From NCBI GenBank assembly GCA_905213905.1, contig CAJMKD010000030.1, positions 1 through 26,645 on the forward strand: a stretch of DNA of 26,645 nucleotides, in the 5' to 3' direction. Position 1 is the first letter of the stretch; the number at the start of each line of letters is the position of its first letter. A program made the translations under genes and the position numbers. This document shows, piece after piece, positions 15,232 to 23,108 of the stretch. Source of the DNA: an uncultured Sutterella sp. GTDB lineage: Bacteria > Pseudomonadota > Gammaproteobacteria > Burkholderiales > Burkholderiaceae_F. Below the pieces are notes generated by a model. It was not told the DNA's origin and ran no database searches. It worked only from the letters and a program-made list of their open reading frames with translations.

Positions 15232-17301
15232 TCAGCGGCCCCGCCGGCTGAAAAACCGCCTTGCTCTGCCGAAGAATCCCGAATCGCTTCGGGACGCTTG
15301 AGAAGCGGCATCAGAGGATGTCTGCGCGCCAGCGCCCTCTGCAGCTTCGGCGGCTGCTGCAGCCGATGCGCGGCGCCTTTCGGCGGCGGCCACCGCCGCC
15401 TTGCCGAGCGCCTCCGCAGACGCTGCGGGGGTTGCGGGCGCCGTCTGCGGCACGCGGACCGCCTGCGGCGCCGCCACCGATGCAGCGGATCCCCGCACCG
15501 ACTCCACACTGCGCCGGTACTCGGCTTCAAAAAGCCGGCGAAGACGCTCTTCGGGCTTGAGCTCGGCCTCGTCTTCCGCCGCAGCCTCTTCTGCCTCAGC
15601 CTCAGGTTCGGCCATGAGGCAGCGAAGCGTGGTGACGGAAAGCGAAATCGCTGCAACAAGATCCGTATAAAGAATGTGCAGATTGGGGTCGTCGCTCGGG
15701 AAGGTCGCGCCATCCTCGACGTGGCGCAGCGCGGCCACGACGGGGAGCTTGTTGTTGAGTTCGCGTGCGGCGTTGAAGATTTTGCGCGCGTCAAGCGGAT
15801 TGCGGTCCGCAATGACGAGCACCGCTGCGCTCGCCACGTGCGCCTGAACGAGAACCATCGGAGCTGCGGCGTCGCCCGCGATCACCTTGAAGCCGCGCGC
15901 CTCGAGCGCCTCAATCGGCCCGTTGGCCGAAGCGATGACGATCGTGCGGCGCCGCTTCTCCTCGAGCATGTCGAAGAGCGTCTTCACGGGTTCGCCCGTG
16001 CCGACCACAATCGTCTGCCCGTCGATGAACTCGCGCGACGTCGACGCAGCCAGGCTTTCCTGGGGCGCCGTGCGCACAGCGGCGCGCTTGGCCCAGCCGA
16101 ACCTCAAAACAAAGAAATGCCGCAGCTTCGGCAGCAGCGCAAAAAGGAACGGATTGAGCGCAATCGTGACAATGGAGGCCGCCACGATGAGGCTCATCAT
16201 CTTGTTGTCGGCAAGCCCGAGCGAGATGCCCTGCTGCGCGAGAATGTATGAAAATTCGCCGATCTGGCCGAGGCAGGCAGCCACGGTGAGCGCTGTGTCG
16301 AGCGGCCAGCGCAGCAGCACCGAGAGCGAGAAGGAGACGGTCGTCGTCACGCCCATGATGATGAGCACGACCGCAAGCACTTCACCCGGGCGCTCAAGGA
16401 AGATGTGCCAGTCGAGCATGAGCCCCACGGACACGAAAAAGAGCACGGCGAATGCGTCCTGCAGCGGCAGAGAATTCGTGGCCGCGCGATGCGCGTAGCG
16501 GCTCTCCTGCATCACCATGCCGGCAAAGAAGGCGCCGAGCGCGAAGCTCACATGAAAAATCGCGCTCGCGCCGTAGGCAATCACGATGGCGCAGCCGAGC
16601 ACGGCGAGCGTGAAGAGCTCGCGCGAGCCGGTGGCTGCCACCTGCGTGAGAATCCAGGGGAGCACGCGCCTGCCGGCAACGAGCATCAGAAAGACAAAGA
16701 GCGCAACGCCCGCGAGCGTCTTCACCACATCGAGCGCAACCGCCCCGGCAGAAACATCCGCAGCGCCGTGAATCACCTGCGCAAAGGGCGGCAGCAGCAC
16801 GAGAAAGAGCACGCTCACGAGGTCCTGCACCACCAGCCACCCGATGGCGGCCTGCCCGTGCATGGCGGTCGTGAGCCGTCTGAGCTCCAGCGCTTTCGTC
16901 ACAACGACGGTCGAAGCGCAGGAAATCGTGAGCCCGAACATCACCGCCTGACCGATGTTCCAGTCCCAGATAAAGGTCGCAAACACGGCGCCAAGAATCG
17001 TCGCAATCGACATCTGCAGAAGCGCGCCCGGAATCGCAAGCGACTTGACGGCGAAAAGATTCCGCACGGAGAAATGAAGCCCGACGCCGAACATCAGCAG
17101 CATCACGCCGATTTCGGCGAGCTGCTCAAGCATCCCCTCATTGATGGGCGGCAGTCCCGGAAAGAAGCCGACGGCCAGACCTGCGCAAATGTAGCCGACA
17201 AGCGCCGGCGTTTTTAAAAAGCGCTCGAAGAAATACCCGAAGGGAAGCGCCAGGCCGAAGCCTGTCACGAGACTGGTGATGAGGGAGTAGCTGTCTGACA
17301 T
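15232..17301 (-). CDS. ybaL: Cation:proton antiporter, CPA2 family, YbaL/KefB-like
   Basis: A 689-residue membrane protein, probably a K+ or Na+/H+ antiporter. I chose ATG 17301 because MSDSYSLITSLVTGFGLALP begins like YbaL; an upstream in-frame start at 17370 adds an Arg-rich, non-membrane stretch. The membrane part (1-395) has about 12 hydrophobic segments with family blocks LAEIGVMLLMFGVGLHFS (61-78), GQAAIGWLVVQDLVSVL, TGSRELFTLAVLGCAI, DVSFALGAFF-like VSFALGAFFAGMVMQES and PLQDAFAVLFFVSVGLMLD. A TrkA-N domain follows (428-545), but its nucleotide-binding motif reads GTGEPV where relatives have GxGxxG. Residues 565-689 are an extra Ala/Glu-rich tail ending in an Arg-rich patch (RARRFFSRRGR). 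No KefF/KefG partner is adjacent. Confidence 0.9.
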   Translation of the reverse strand: MSDSYSLITSLVTGFGLALPFGYFFERFLKTPALVGYICAGLAVGFFPGLPPINEGMLEQLAEIGVMLLMFGVGLHFSVRNLFAVKSLAIPGALLQMSIATILGAVFATFIWDWNIGQAVMFGLTISCASTVVVTKALELRRLTTAMHGQAAIGWLVVQDLVSVLFLVLLPPFAQVIHGAADVSAGAVALDVVKTLAGVALFVFLMLVAGRRVLPWILTQVAATGSRELFTLAVLGCAIVIAYGASAIFHVSFALGAFFAGMVMQESRYAHRAATNSLPLQDAFAVLFFVSVGLMLDWHIFLERPGEVLAVVLIIMGVTTTVSFSLSVLLRWPLDTALTVAACLGQIGEFSYILAQQGISLGLADNKMMSLIVAASIVTIALNPFLFALLPKLRHFFVLRFGWAKRAAVRTAPQESLAASTSREFIDGQTIVVGTGEPVKTLFDMLEEKRRRTIVIASANGPIEALEARGFKVIAGDAAAPMVLVQAHVASAAVLVIADRNPLDARKIFNAARELNNKLPVVAALRHVEDGATFPSDDPNLHILYTDLVAAISLSVTTLRCLMAEPEAEAEEAAAEDEAELKPEERLRRLFEAEYRRSVESVRGSAASVAAPQAVRVPQTAPATPAASAEALGKAAVAAAERRRASAAAAAEAAEGAGAQTSSDAASQASRSDSGFFGRARRFFSRRGR

Positions 17302-17460
17302 CGGTGCGAATGATTCGTGAGCGCTAAATCGGCGCGGACGGCCCCGATGAGGGCCTGCGCCGCGTCGCACACACTCTAGCGCGTCGACGCCCGATCATGG
17401 CCCCGGAAAGCTGTATCTTTTCACAAACTCGCGGCAACTTCTGTATCCAGGCGTTTCACG

Positions 17461-17496
17461 AAAAAAATCCCCGACGGGCAGCCGGGGATCTTTTTC
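17461..17496 (-). terminator. Intrinsic terminator after the BMP-type ABC operon
   Basis: ATCCCCG (17467-17473) pairs with CGGGGAT (17483-17489). On the minus strand the stem is followed by seven T, 40 bases past the binding-protein stop. There is also a T-run on the plus side, so it may act in both directions, though no plus-strand gene enters it. The rest of the gap 17302-17535 shows no gene. Confidence 0.8.
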
Positions 17497-17535
17497 GGCA
17501 GGGCGACGCAGGGGGTCGCCCTTGGGGAGGCTCGC

Positions 17536-18690
17536 TTACTGCGCGGTCGGCAGCTTGCCGACGACGCCCTTCACGAGGTAGCCCATCGTGAGGAGATGCT
17601 CGTCGGTGGCCTTTTCGCCGGCCTTGAGCATTTCCTTGCCTTCGTTCGAGACGACAGGACCCGTGAACGGATGGAATTCACGCTTGGCCATCTTCTCAAA
17701 CGTCGCATTGATGTCGTCAACCACAGCCTTGGGCGCCGTCTGCGCGATTTCGACAAGCCCGACCATGTGTTCGGGCGCGCCGCCCCAGACGTTCTTCGAC
17801 TTCCAAGTGCCGTCGAGAACAGACTGAATTTCCTGCGCGTAGTAGTCGTCCCAAATGTGAATGACGCCGCCCAGAAGCATCGTGGGCGCAGCGCGCTTCA
17901 TCGCGGTGTTGTAGGAAATCACCGGCACCTTCGCCTCTTCGCAGGTCGAAGCGACAGCCGAAGAGTTGGTGTGATGCGTGATCACGTCGGCCTTCTGGCC
18001 GATCAGCGACTTCGTCGCATCGGCTTCCTTGCCCGGGTCGTACCAGGCGGACGTCCAGACGACGCGGACTTCGATGTTCGGGTTCACAGACTGGGCGCCG
18101 AGCGTAAAGGCATTGATGCCCTGAAGCACTTCCGGAATCGGGAGCGCAGCGACGTAGCCGAGAATGCCCGTCTTCGTCGTGGCGGCGGCAAGCTTGCCCG
18201 CAAGATAGCGCGCTTCATAGAAGCGTGCTGAATAGGCCGTGACGTTTTCGGCGGTCTTGTAGCCCGTGGCATGCTCGAACTTCACGTCCGGGAATTCCTT
18301 CGCGACCTTGAGAAGCGAATTCATGTAGCCGAAGCTCGTCGCGAAGATGAGCTTGTTGCCCTGCTGCGCGAGGTCGCGCAGCACGCGTTCGGCGTCGGCG
18401 TTTTCGGGAATGTTCTCAAGCGTCGTCACCTGAATCTTGTCGCCGAACTTGGCTTCGACGGCCTTGCGGGCGATGTCGTGCTGCGTCGACCAGCCTTCTT
18501 CGTTGGCCGGGCTCACGTAAACGAAGGCAACCTTGAGGGGCCCCGTCGAAGCGGGGGCGGCAGCGGCAGGCTGGGCTGCATCCGCAGCCTTCTGCGGGGC
18601 GGCGGTCTTCGGTTCTTCCTTGCCGCAGGCCGCGAGCATCAGGGCGGCGGCGCCGGCGAACGCGAGCTTGAAGGCATAGCGCTTTTGCAT
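17536..18690 (-). CDS. BMP-family (Med/PnrA-like) ABC transporter substrate-binding lipoprotein
   Basis: A 384-residue lipoprotein: signal peptide with lipobox LAAC (Cys22), an Ala/Pro linker to about residue 50, then a periplasmic-binding fold starting LKVAFVYVSPANEEGWSTQHD. Blocks such as FATSFGYMNSLLKVAKEFPD, YEARYLAGKLAA, GYVAALPIPEVLQGINAF, VRVVWTSAWYDPGKE and ADVITHHTNSSAVAS are typical of BMP-family proteins. Characterised members such as PnrA bind purine nucleosides, so the operon most likely imports nucleosides; the actual ligand is inferred. ATG 18690 has GGAG upstream. It is last in the operon, 118 bases after the second permease, and that gap contains a hairpin with a U-tract. Confidence 0.93.
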   Translation of the reverse strand: MQKRYAFKLAFAGAAALMLAACGKEEPKTAAPQKAADAAQPAAAAPASTGPLKVAFVYVSPANEEGWSTQHDIARKAVEAKFGDKIQVTTLENIPENADAERVLRDLAQQGNKLIFATSFGYMNSLLKVAKEFPDVKFEHATGYKTAENVTAYSARFYEARYLAGKLAAATTKTGILGYVAALPIPEVLQGINAFTLGAQSVNPNIEVRVVWTSAWYDPGKEADATKSLIGQKADVITHHTNSSAVASTCEEAKVPVISYNTAMKRAAPTMLLGGVIHIWDDYYAQEIQSVLDGTWKSKNVWGGAPEHMVGLVEIAQTAPKAVVDDINATFEKMAKREFHPFTGPVVSNEGKEMLKAGEKATDEHLLTMGYLVKGVVGKLPTAQ

Positions 18691-18703
18691 GAGATCACAC
18701 TCC

Positions 18704-18743
18704 AGTCAAAAGAAAAGATGCGGCCATTTTAGCGACCGCATCT
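18704..18743 (-). terminator. Hairpin with U-tract just upstream of the binding-protein gene (possible attenuator)
   Basis: On the minus strand AGATGCGG (18743-18736) pairs perfectly with CCGCATCT (18723-18716) across a 12-base loop and is followed by TTTCTTTTG. It looks like an intrinsic terminator, but it lies only about 10 bases before the Shine-Dalgarno of the lipoprotein gene. It could attenuate, mark a processing site or protect a 3' end. Confidence 0.55.
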
Positions 18744-18808
18744 CTTCAGGCATCCCTGGAAAGCCCTGAATTGTCTTCGCGGGAAACTTTCCGGCCGCAG
18801 CGTCTTTC

Positions 18809-19729
18809 TCAGCTCTGCGGGGTAAAGGTCTTTCCGAGCGAGGCCGGCACGTTGAGGCGAATCCAGACGGGGTTTCTCGAAATGAGCACGAGCACGAGAA
18901 TCGTCGCGAGATAGGGCGTCATTGCCATGAACTGCGGCGGAATGGCGATCCCCATGCCCTGGAAGGCAAACTGCAGCATCGTGACGCCGCCGAAAAGGTA
19001 GGCGCCAACGACGACGCGCGCCGGCCGCCAGGTCGCGAAAGTGACGAGCGCGAGCGCAATCCAGCCGCGCCCTGCCGTCATGCCTTCAACCCACAAGGGC
19101 GTATAGACGAGCGAAAGGTAGGCGCCCGCAAGCCCCGCGCAGGTCGAGCCGAAAAGCACGGCGCAGACGCGGATGAGGCGAACCGGATAGCCGAGCGCAT
19201 AGGCAGACTTCGGCGCTTCGCCGACGGCGCGAAGCACAAGGCCCGCGCGCGTCTTGAAGAGGAACCACCAAACGAGCGCCATCAGCACGAGCGCAAGGTA
19301 GACGAAGGCGTGCTGGGAAAAGAACGCTTCGCCCACAAAGGGAATGTTCTCAAGGCCGGGGATCCCGAGCGAGGCGCGCTCGGGAAGCGCCGCGCCCTGA
19401 AGGGGCTTGCCGATGAAAGCGGAAAGCCCCGTGCCGAAAAGCGCGAGCGCCAGGCCTGCGGCGTACTGGTTGGCGTACATGCCGATCGTGAAGAATGCAA
19501 AGATCGCGCCCAGCAAGAGTCCAATCCCGATGCCGGCAAGGAATCCGAGCGCAAAGCTCCCTGTTGCAAGCGTCGTGCCGAAAGCGCAAACGGCGCCCAT
19601 CAGCATGATGCCCTCGATGCCGAGGTTGAGAACGCCCGACTTTTCATGAATCACAATCCCGGCCGCAGCAATGAGAAGCGGCGTGCCGGCATTGAGCGTG
19701 GAGGAAATGATCGAAGCGGCGAGACTCAT
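18809..19729 (-). CDS. ABC transporter permease, nucleoside/BMP type, second permease
   Basis: A 306-residue inner-membrane permease of the BPD_transp_2 family, like NupQ/YufQ of nucleoside importers. The start MSLAASIISSTLNAGTPLLI runs into IHEKSGVLNLGIEGIMLMGA, which is the family hallmark. Later blocks are MYANQYAAGLALALFGTGLSAF, LFKTRAGLVLRAVGEAPKSAYALG (the cytoplasmic loop contacting the ATPase), and TAGRGWIALALVTFATWRPA. About 8-9 hydrophobic segments are visible. The ATG overlaps the stop of the first permease by 4 bases (19726-19729), so translation is coupled. The two permeases would form the heterodimeric channel. Confidence 0.93.
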   Translation of the reverse strand: MSLAASIISSTLNAGTPLLIAAAGIVIHEKSGVLNLGIEGIMLMGAVCAFGTTLATGSFALGFLAGIGIGLLLGAIFAFFTIGMYANQYAAGLALALFGTGLSAFIGKPLQGAALPERASLGIPGLENIPFVGEAFFSQHAFVYLALVLMALVWWFLFKTRAGLVLRAVGEAPKSAYALGYPVRLIRVCAVLFGSTCAGLAGAYLSLVYTPLWVEGMTAGRGWIALALVTFATWRPARVVVGAYLFGGVTMLQFAFQGMGIAIPPQFMAMTPYLATILVLVLISRNPVWIRLNVPASLGKTFTPQS

Positions 19730-20811
19730 CGGGCGGCCTCCTTGGAGAAGCCCGTCCAGCGGAAGCGATAGAAGATCATCGTGTCGCAGGCGAGGATGAA
19801 GAAGAGAAGCAGGCCCTGATAGACCCCGGTGATCGAGCTTGGCAGCCCGAGACGGCTCTGCGCAAGCTCGCCGCCGAGATAAAAGAGCGCCATCACGAAG
19901 GCGGCGGGAATGCAGCCCAAGGGCGAGAGGCGGCCGACAAAGACGACGATGATCGCGGCGAAGCCATACCCCGGCGAGATCGTGGGCGTGAGCTGACCGA
20001 GGGGGCCTGCGGCCTCAATGCCGCCCGCCATGCCGGCGAGCGCGCCGGAAATGATCATCGACGTCCAGATGAGCTTCCCGGGATGAAAGCCCGCATAGCG
20101 CGCCGCGAGCGGCGCCATGCCGGAAACCTTCACCTGGAAGCCGAGCGCCATCTTGTCCATCAGCACCCAGATGCCGAGCGCAGCGAGAAGCGCGAGGATG
20201 AACCCGAGATGCAGGCGCGTGCCCGCAAAGACGATCGGCATCAGCGCCGCCGAGTCAAAGAGCTTCGTCTGCGGGAAGCCGAAGCCCATCGGATCGCGCA
20301 TCGGCCCCTGCACAGCCCAGGCCAGGAGGAACTGCGCGACGTAGACGAGCATGAGCGAAACGAGAATTTCGTTCGCATGGAATTTGTGGCGAAGCAGCGC
20401 CGTCACAGCGCCCCAGAGGGCGCCGCCCGCAGCGGAGGCAAGAATCACAACGATGAAGTACCAGCCGCCTGCGCCAGCATGACAAGCGAGCGCGGCAATG
20501 CCGCCCGCAATGGCGCCGGCGATGAGCTGCCCTTCCGCACCGATGTTCCAGACATTCGACTTGAAGCAGACGACGAGGCCGACGGCGCATAGGAGAAGCG
20601 GCGTCATCTTGACGCCCACTTCCGTCCAGCCGCGAAGCGAATCAAGGGGCGAAATGAAGAAGGTCTTCAGCGCCGTGAACGGATCCTGTCCGAGCGCGGC
20701 AAAAAGCACGAAGCCCGTCGCAATCGTGAGCACGATGGCGATGATCGGCGAAATCCACGCGAGCGACTTGGCAGGCGTCTGGCGCGGCGTCATGGAAATG
20801 GGAAAATTCAT
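19726..20811 (-). CDS. ABC transporter permease, nucleoside/BMP type, first permease
   Basis: A 361-residue permease of the BPD_transp_2 family, similar to NupP/YufP. Typical blocks are VGLVVCFKSNVWNIGAEGQL (about 97-116), AGAIAGGIAALACH, GAVTALLRHKFHANEILVSL (family pattern for the region around HANEI), GFQVKVSGMAPLAARYAGFH (the coupling loop) and TPTISPGYGFAAIIVVFVGR. The protein starts at ATG 20811, and its first 20 residues are hydrophilic before the first membrane segment. It overlaps the ATPase stop by 4 bases (20808-20811) and the second permease start by 4 bases, so all three are tightly coupled. Confidence 0.93.
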   Translation of the reverse strand: MNFPISMTPRQTPAKSLAWISPIIAIVLTIATGFVLFAALGQDPFTALKTFFISPLDSLRGWTEVGVKMTPLLLCAVGLVVCFKSNVWNIGAEGQLIAGAIAGGIAALACHAGAGGWYFIVVILASAAGGALWGAVTALLRHKFHANEILVSLMLVYVAQFLLAWAVQGPMRDPMGFGFPQTKLFDSAALMPIVFAGTRLHLGFILALLAALGIWVLMDKMALGFQVKVSGMAPLAARYAGFHPGKLIWTSMIISGALAGMAGGIEAAGPLGQLTPTISPGYGFAAIIVVFVGRLSPLGCIPAAFVMALFYLGGELAQSRLGLPSSITGVYQGLLLFFILACDTMIFYRFRWTGFSKEAAR

Positions 20812-22337
20812 GCCTGCGCCTCCTGATTGTCATGCTTGCCGAAAGGCGATCCGGGCCAGAGGCCGGACATCCAGCGGCCGACCTCTTCAATTGAAATGCG
20901 GTCCTTGGGCACCGCAGGCGAAAGCGCGCCGCGGTACATCACCGCAATGCGGTCTGAAATTTCAAAAAGCTCGTCGATTTCTTCGGATACGACAATGACG
21001 GCGGCGCCGTCGTCGCGCAGGCGCATGAGCGCATTGCGGATGACCGCAGCGGCGCCGACGTCGACGCCCCAGGTGGGCTGCGAAACCAGAAGCACGTGCG
21101 GCAGCGAAAGAATTTCGCGGCCCATGATGTACTTCTGCAGATTGCCGCCCGAAAGGCTTCCGGCATGCTGCTGCGGCGACGAGGTCTTCACGTGGAAGCG
21201 CTCAATGATCTTCTTGGCAAAGGCGCGTCCTTTTTCCGCGAGAATGAAGCCGCCTCGAAAGAGGTTGTCGCCCGTGAGGTACGTGTTCGCCACGAGCGAA
21301 AGTTCCGGCACGGCCGCATGGCCGAGGCGCTGCTCGGGCACGTAGCGCAGGCCCGCAATGCGGCGCGCCTTCGTGTCGAGGTGCCCGATGGGCTTGCCGT
21401 AGAGCGTCACGAGTTCCGGCGCCGTCCGGTATTCGCCGGAAGCCACAGCCATCAAACGGGCCTGGCCGTTCCCGGAAATGCCGGCAATGCCGATGATTTC
21501 GCCCTTTCTGGCCGAAAGCGTCACGTTTTCGGTTCCGCAGACGCGCTCGGTGCCGGGCGTCGTCACGCCTTTGAGCTCAAAAATCACCTCGCCCGGCGTC
21601 TTCTGCGCAGCGCGCACGACTGGCGGCTCCTTGCCGATCATGAGTCGGGCAAGCGAATCTTCAGACTCCGTTTTCGGATTGACGCTCGCCACGATCCGCC
21701 CGGCGCGAAGCACGACGCAGCGGTCTGCGAGTTCTCGGATTTCGTCGAGCTTATGCGAAATGAAAAGAATGGAAACGCCTTCGCGGGCCAACTGATGAAG
21801 CGTTCCGAAGAGCTTTCTCACGGCTTGCGGCGTGAGCACCGACGTCGGTTCGTCCAGGATGAGAAGCTTCGGGTGCGTCATGAGCGCGCGAATGATTTCG
21901 ATGCGCTGGCGCTCGCCCATCGAGAGCTCCATCACGACTGCAGCCGGATCGACTTCAAGGCCGTAGCGCTCGCCGAGCTCGCGGATCTTCTTGGACACAT
22001 CCGCAATGCTCATTGACTCAGTCAAGCCGAGCTGAACATTTTCTGCGGCGGTGAGCGTATCGAAAAGCGCGAAGTGCTGGTGCACCATCGCAATGCCGAG
22101 CGCGCGCGCCTGTGCGGGGCTCGAAACGGAAAGCGGCTTGCCGTCGAAGGCCACTTCACCTTCATCGGGACGCGTCGCGCCGTAAATGATCTTCATGAGC
22201 GTCGACTTGCCGGCGCCGTTTTCGCCGAGCACCGCCAGCACTTCGCCCGGCGCCACTTCCATGGAAATGTGATCATTGGCCGTGATGCCCGGGTAGCGCT
22301 TCGTGATGTCCCGAAGACTGAGTCTAGGTGGAGCCAT
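20808..22337 (-). CDS. ABC transporter ATP-binding protein with two nucleotide-binding domains, nucleoside/BMP type
   Basis: A 509-residue double ATPase like NupO/YufO and RbsA. The first domain has Walker A GENGAGKST (38-46), the Q-loop region MVHQHFALFDTLTAAENV, signature LSMGERQRIEI and Walker B LLILDEPTSVLTPQ. The second has a degenerate Walker A (GISGNGQARL), signature LSGGNLQKYIMGREI and Walker B LLVSQPTWGVDVGA, with Gln in place of the catalytic-site Glu region. This is normal for the family, in which one site is weak. It is the first gene of the operon (ATPase, permease, permease, binding protein), starting about 90 bases after a candidate sigma70 promoter. The Shine-Dalgarno before ATG 22337 is weak. 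Confidence 0.95.
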   Translation of the reverse strand: MAPPRLSLRDITKRYPGITANDHISMEVAPGEVLAVLGENGAGKSTLMKIIYGATRPDEGEVAFDGKPLSVSSPAQARALGIAMVHQHFALFDTLTAAENVQLGLTESMSIADVSKKIRELGERYGLEVDPAAVVMELSMGERQRIEIIRALMTHPKLLILDEPTSVLTPQAVRKLFGTLHQLAREGVSILFISHKLDEIRELADRCVVLRAGRIVASVNPKTESEDSLARLMIGKEPPVVRAAQKTPGEVIFELKGVTTPGTERVCGTENVTLSARKGEIIGIAGISGNGQARLMAVASGEYRTAPELVTLYGKPIGHLDTKARRIAGLRYVPEQRLGHAAVPELSLVANTYLTGDNLFRGGFILAEKGRAFAKKIIERFHVKTSSPQQHAGSLSGGNLQKYIMGREILSLPHVLLVSQPTWGVDVGAAAVIRNALMRLRDDGAAVIVVSEEIDELFEISDRIAVMYRGALSPAVPKDRISIEEVGRWMSGLWPGSPFGKHDNQEAQA

Positions 22338-22434
22338 GCTGCGGATAGAGAGCTGGGAAATTGAAAAAAGAAACGCAAACGCCGCTCAAAGAGGAAGGTC
22401 TCCCGAGCGGACTTCTGTTTCAAAGTTTGGCGGC

Positions 22435-22463
22435 ATTTTACAAGGCGACTCGTGCAGTGTCGA
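22435..22463 (-). promoter_or_regulatory. Sigma70-like promoter of the BMP-type ABC operon
   Basis: On the minus strand TCGACA (22463-22458) and TAAAAT (22440-22435) are separated by exactly 17 bases. Transcription would start near 22428, giving a leader of about 90 bases. The leader can form a CCGCTC/GAGCGG hairpin (about 22383-22411). Confidence 0.5.
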
Positions 22464-22542
22464 CGCGCAAAGCACCCGAAGAAATCTTCACCTGAAGCAA
22501 AGATCGCCCCTCCCGAAACTAATTTGAAAAGAGCCAATCCGC

Positions 22543-22571
22543 TTGACTGATGCCAATACCGTATTTATGGT
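22543..22571 (+). promoter_or_regulatory. Candidate promoter for tRNA-Arg (and perhaps tRNA-Ser)
   Basis: TTGACT (22543-22548) and TATGGT (22566-22571) are 17 bases apart. The -10 overlaps the TATTTATGG tandem repeat. The start would be near 22578, about 55 bases before the tRNA. Confidence 0.4.
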
Positions 22572-22632
22572 ATTTATGGTTCCTACTCTTGATTATCTCG
22601 ACAATTCCATGGATAATCCGCTTTCTACGAGT

Positions 22633-22709
22633 GCGCCAGTAGCTCAGTTGGATAGAGTACCTGGCTACGAACCAGGGGGTCGTGGGTTCGAATCCTGCCT
22701 GGCGCACCA
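22633..22709 (+). tRNA. tRNA-Arg (anticodon ACG)
   Basis: A 77-base cloverleaf with encoded CCA. The acceptor stem GCGCCAG/CTGGCGC is perfect (7 bp), the D-arm is GCTC-AGTTGGATA-GAGT, the anticodon stem CCTGG/CCAGG holds loop CTACGAA (anticodon ACG, reading CGU/CGC/CGA after A34-to-inosine), and the T-arm has GTGGG-TTCGAAT-CCTGC. The T-stem has one G-T and one T-G pair. Confidence 0.97.
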
Positions 22710-22716
22710 ACAGATT

Positions 22717-22737
22717 TTCTCAAGCTTGGCTTGAGAA
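22717..22737 (+). other. Hairpin 3' of tRNA-Arg, possible processing signal
   Basis: TTCTCAAGC (22717-22725) and GCTTGAGAA (22729-22737) form a perfect 9-bp stem with a 3-base loop, 7 bases after the CCA. No T-run follows. It may guide 3' processing or form part of the end of the tRNA-Arg transcript. Confidence 0.5.
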
Positions 22738-22739
22738 CA

Positions 22740-22767
22740 CCGCAGATCCAGCCCGGCTGCGGTTTTA
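22740..22767 (+). terminator. Probable terminator of the tRNA-Arg transcript
   Basis: CCGCAG (22740-22745) pairs with CTGCGG (22757-22762) and is followed by TTTTAT. It is short but has the expected layout and position. Confidence 0.5.
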
Positions 22768-22813
22768 TCAGATCCCGACGCGTCGACCGCCGAGGAGATC
22801 GAGGGCACTGCGC

Positions 22814-22905
22814 GGAGAAGTGGCAGAGAGGTCGAATGCACACCCCTGCTAAGGGTGCAGGTCCGAATAAGGGCCTCGGGGGTTCGAATCCCCCCTTCTC
22901 CGCCA
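22814..22905 (+). tRNA. tRNA-Ser (anticodon GCT)
   Basis: A 92-base class II tRNA with encoded CCA. The acceptor stem GGAGAAG/CTTCTCC is perfect. The anticodon stem CACCC/GGGTG holds loop CTGCTAA (anticodon GCT, reading AGC/AGU), and a long variable arm follows, as expected for serine. The T-arm is CGGGG-GTTCGAAT-CCCCC. Its 3' end is the likely attachment site of the integrase-bearing island that follows. Confidence 0.97.
22881..22905 (+). other. Putative island attachment site (attL/attR) in the tRNA-Ser 3' end
   Basis: P4-type tyrosine integrases commonly insert at the T-arm and acceptor end of a tRNA gene and restore it. The integrase gene starts 264 bases downstream, and base composition changes at this point. 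The matching direct repeat at the other island end is outside the window, so the exact core cannot be set. Confidence 0.4.
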
Positions 22906-22964
22906 ATGATTACAAAAACTGCAGTTTTGTAATTAGTGATAAACACTTGAAACTGCAGAGGATT

Positions 22965-23000
22965 AAAGGCTTGAAGCGATTGAGTTTCAAGCCTTTTTTC
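22965..23000 (+). terminator. Intrinsic terminator after tRNA-Ser
   Basis: AAAGGCTTGAA pairs with TTCAAGCCTTT around a 10-base loop, followed by a run of T. The form is strong, and it isolates the tRNA transcript from the integrase gene. Confidence 0.85.
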
Positions 23001-23084
23001 TTACATGTGGAAATTTTACAACACGCTTACAAAATTACTAAACAGAACCTTTTGTAACCGTACAAAACCTTACAGGACCTGCAT

Positions 23085-23108
23085 TTTTGGTGGCCCTTTT
23101 GGTGACCC
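23085..23108 (+). repeat. 12-base tandem repeat upstream of the integrase gene
   Basis: TTTTGGTGGCCC (23085-23096) is followed directly by TTTTGGTGACCC (23097-23108), identical at 11 of 12 positions. It lies 60 bases before the integrase start and could be a regulatory or integrase-binding site. Confidence 0.6.

Larger units (their letters stand above)
22338..22632. other. Intergenic region between ABC operon and tRNA-Arg (295 bases)
   Basis: No gene is seen. The left part is the leader and promoter of the ABC operon. The right part becomes AT-rich and holds a candidate tRNA promoter and a 9-base tandem duplication (TATTTATGG twice, 22562-22579). Confidence 0.5.
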
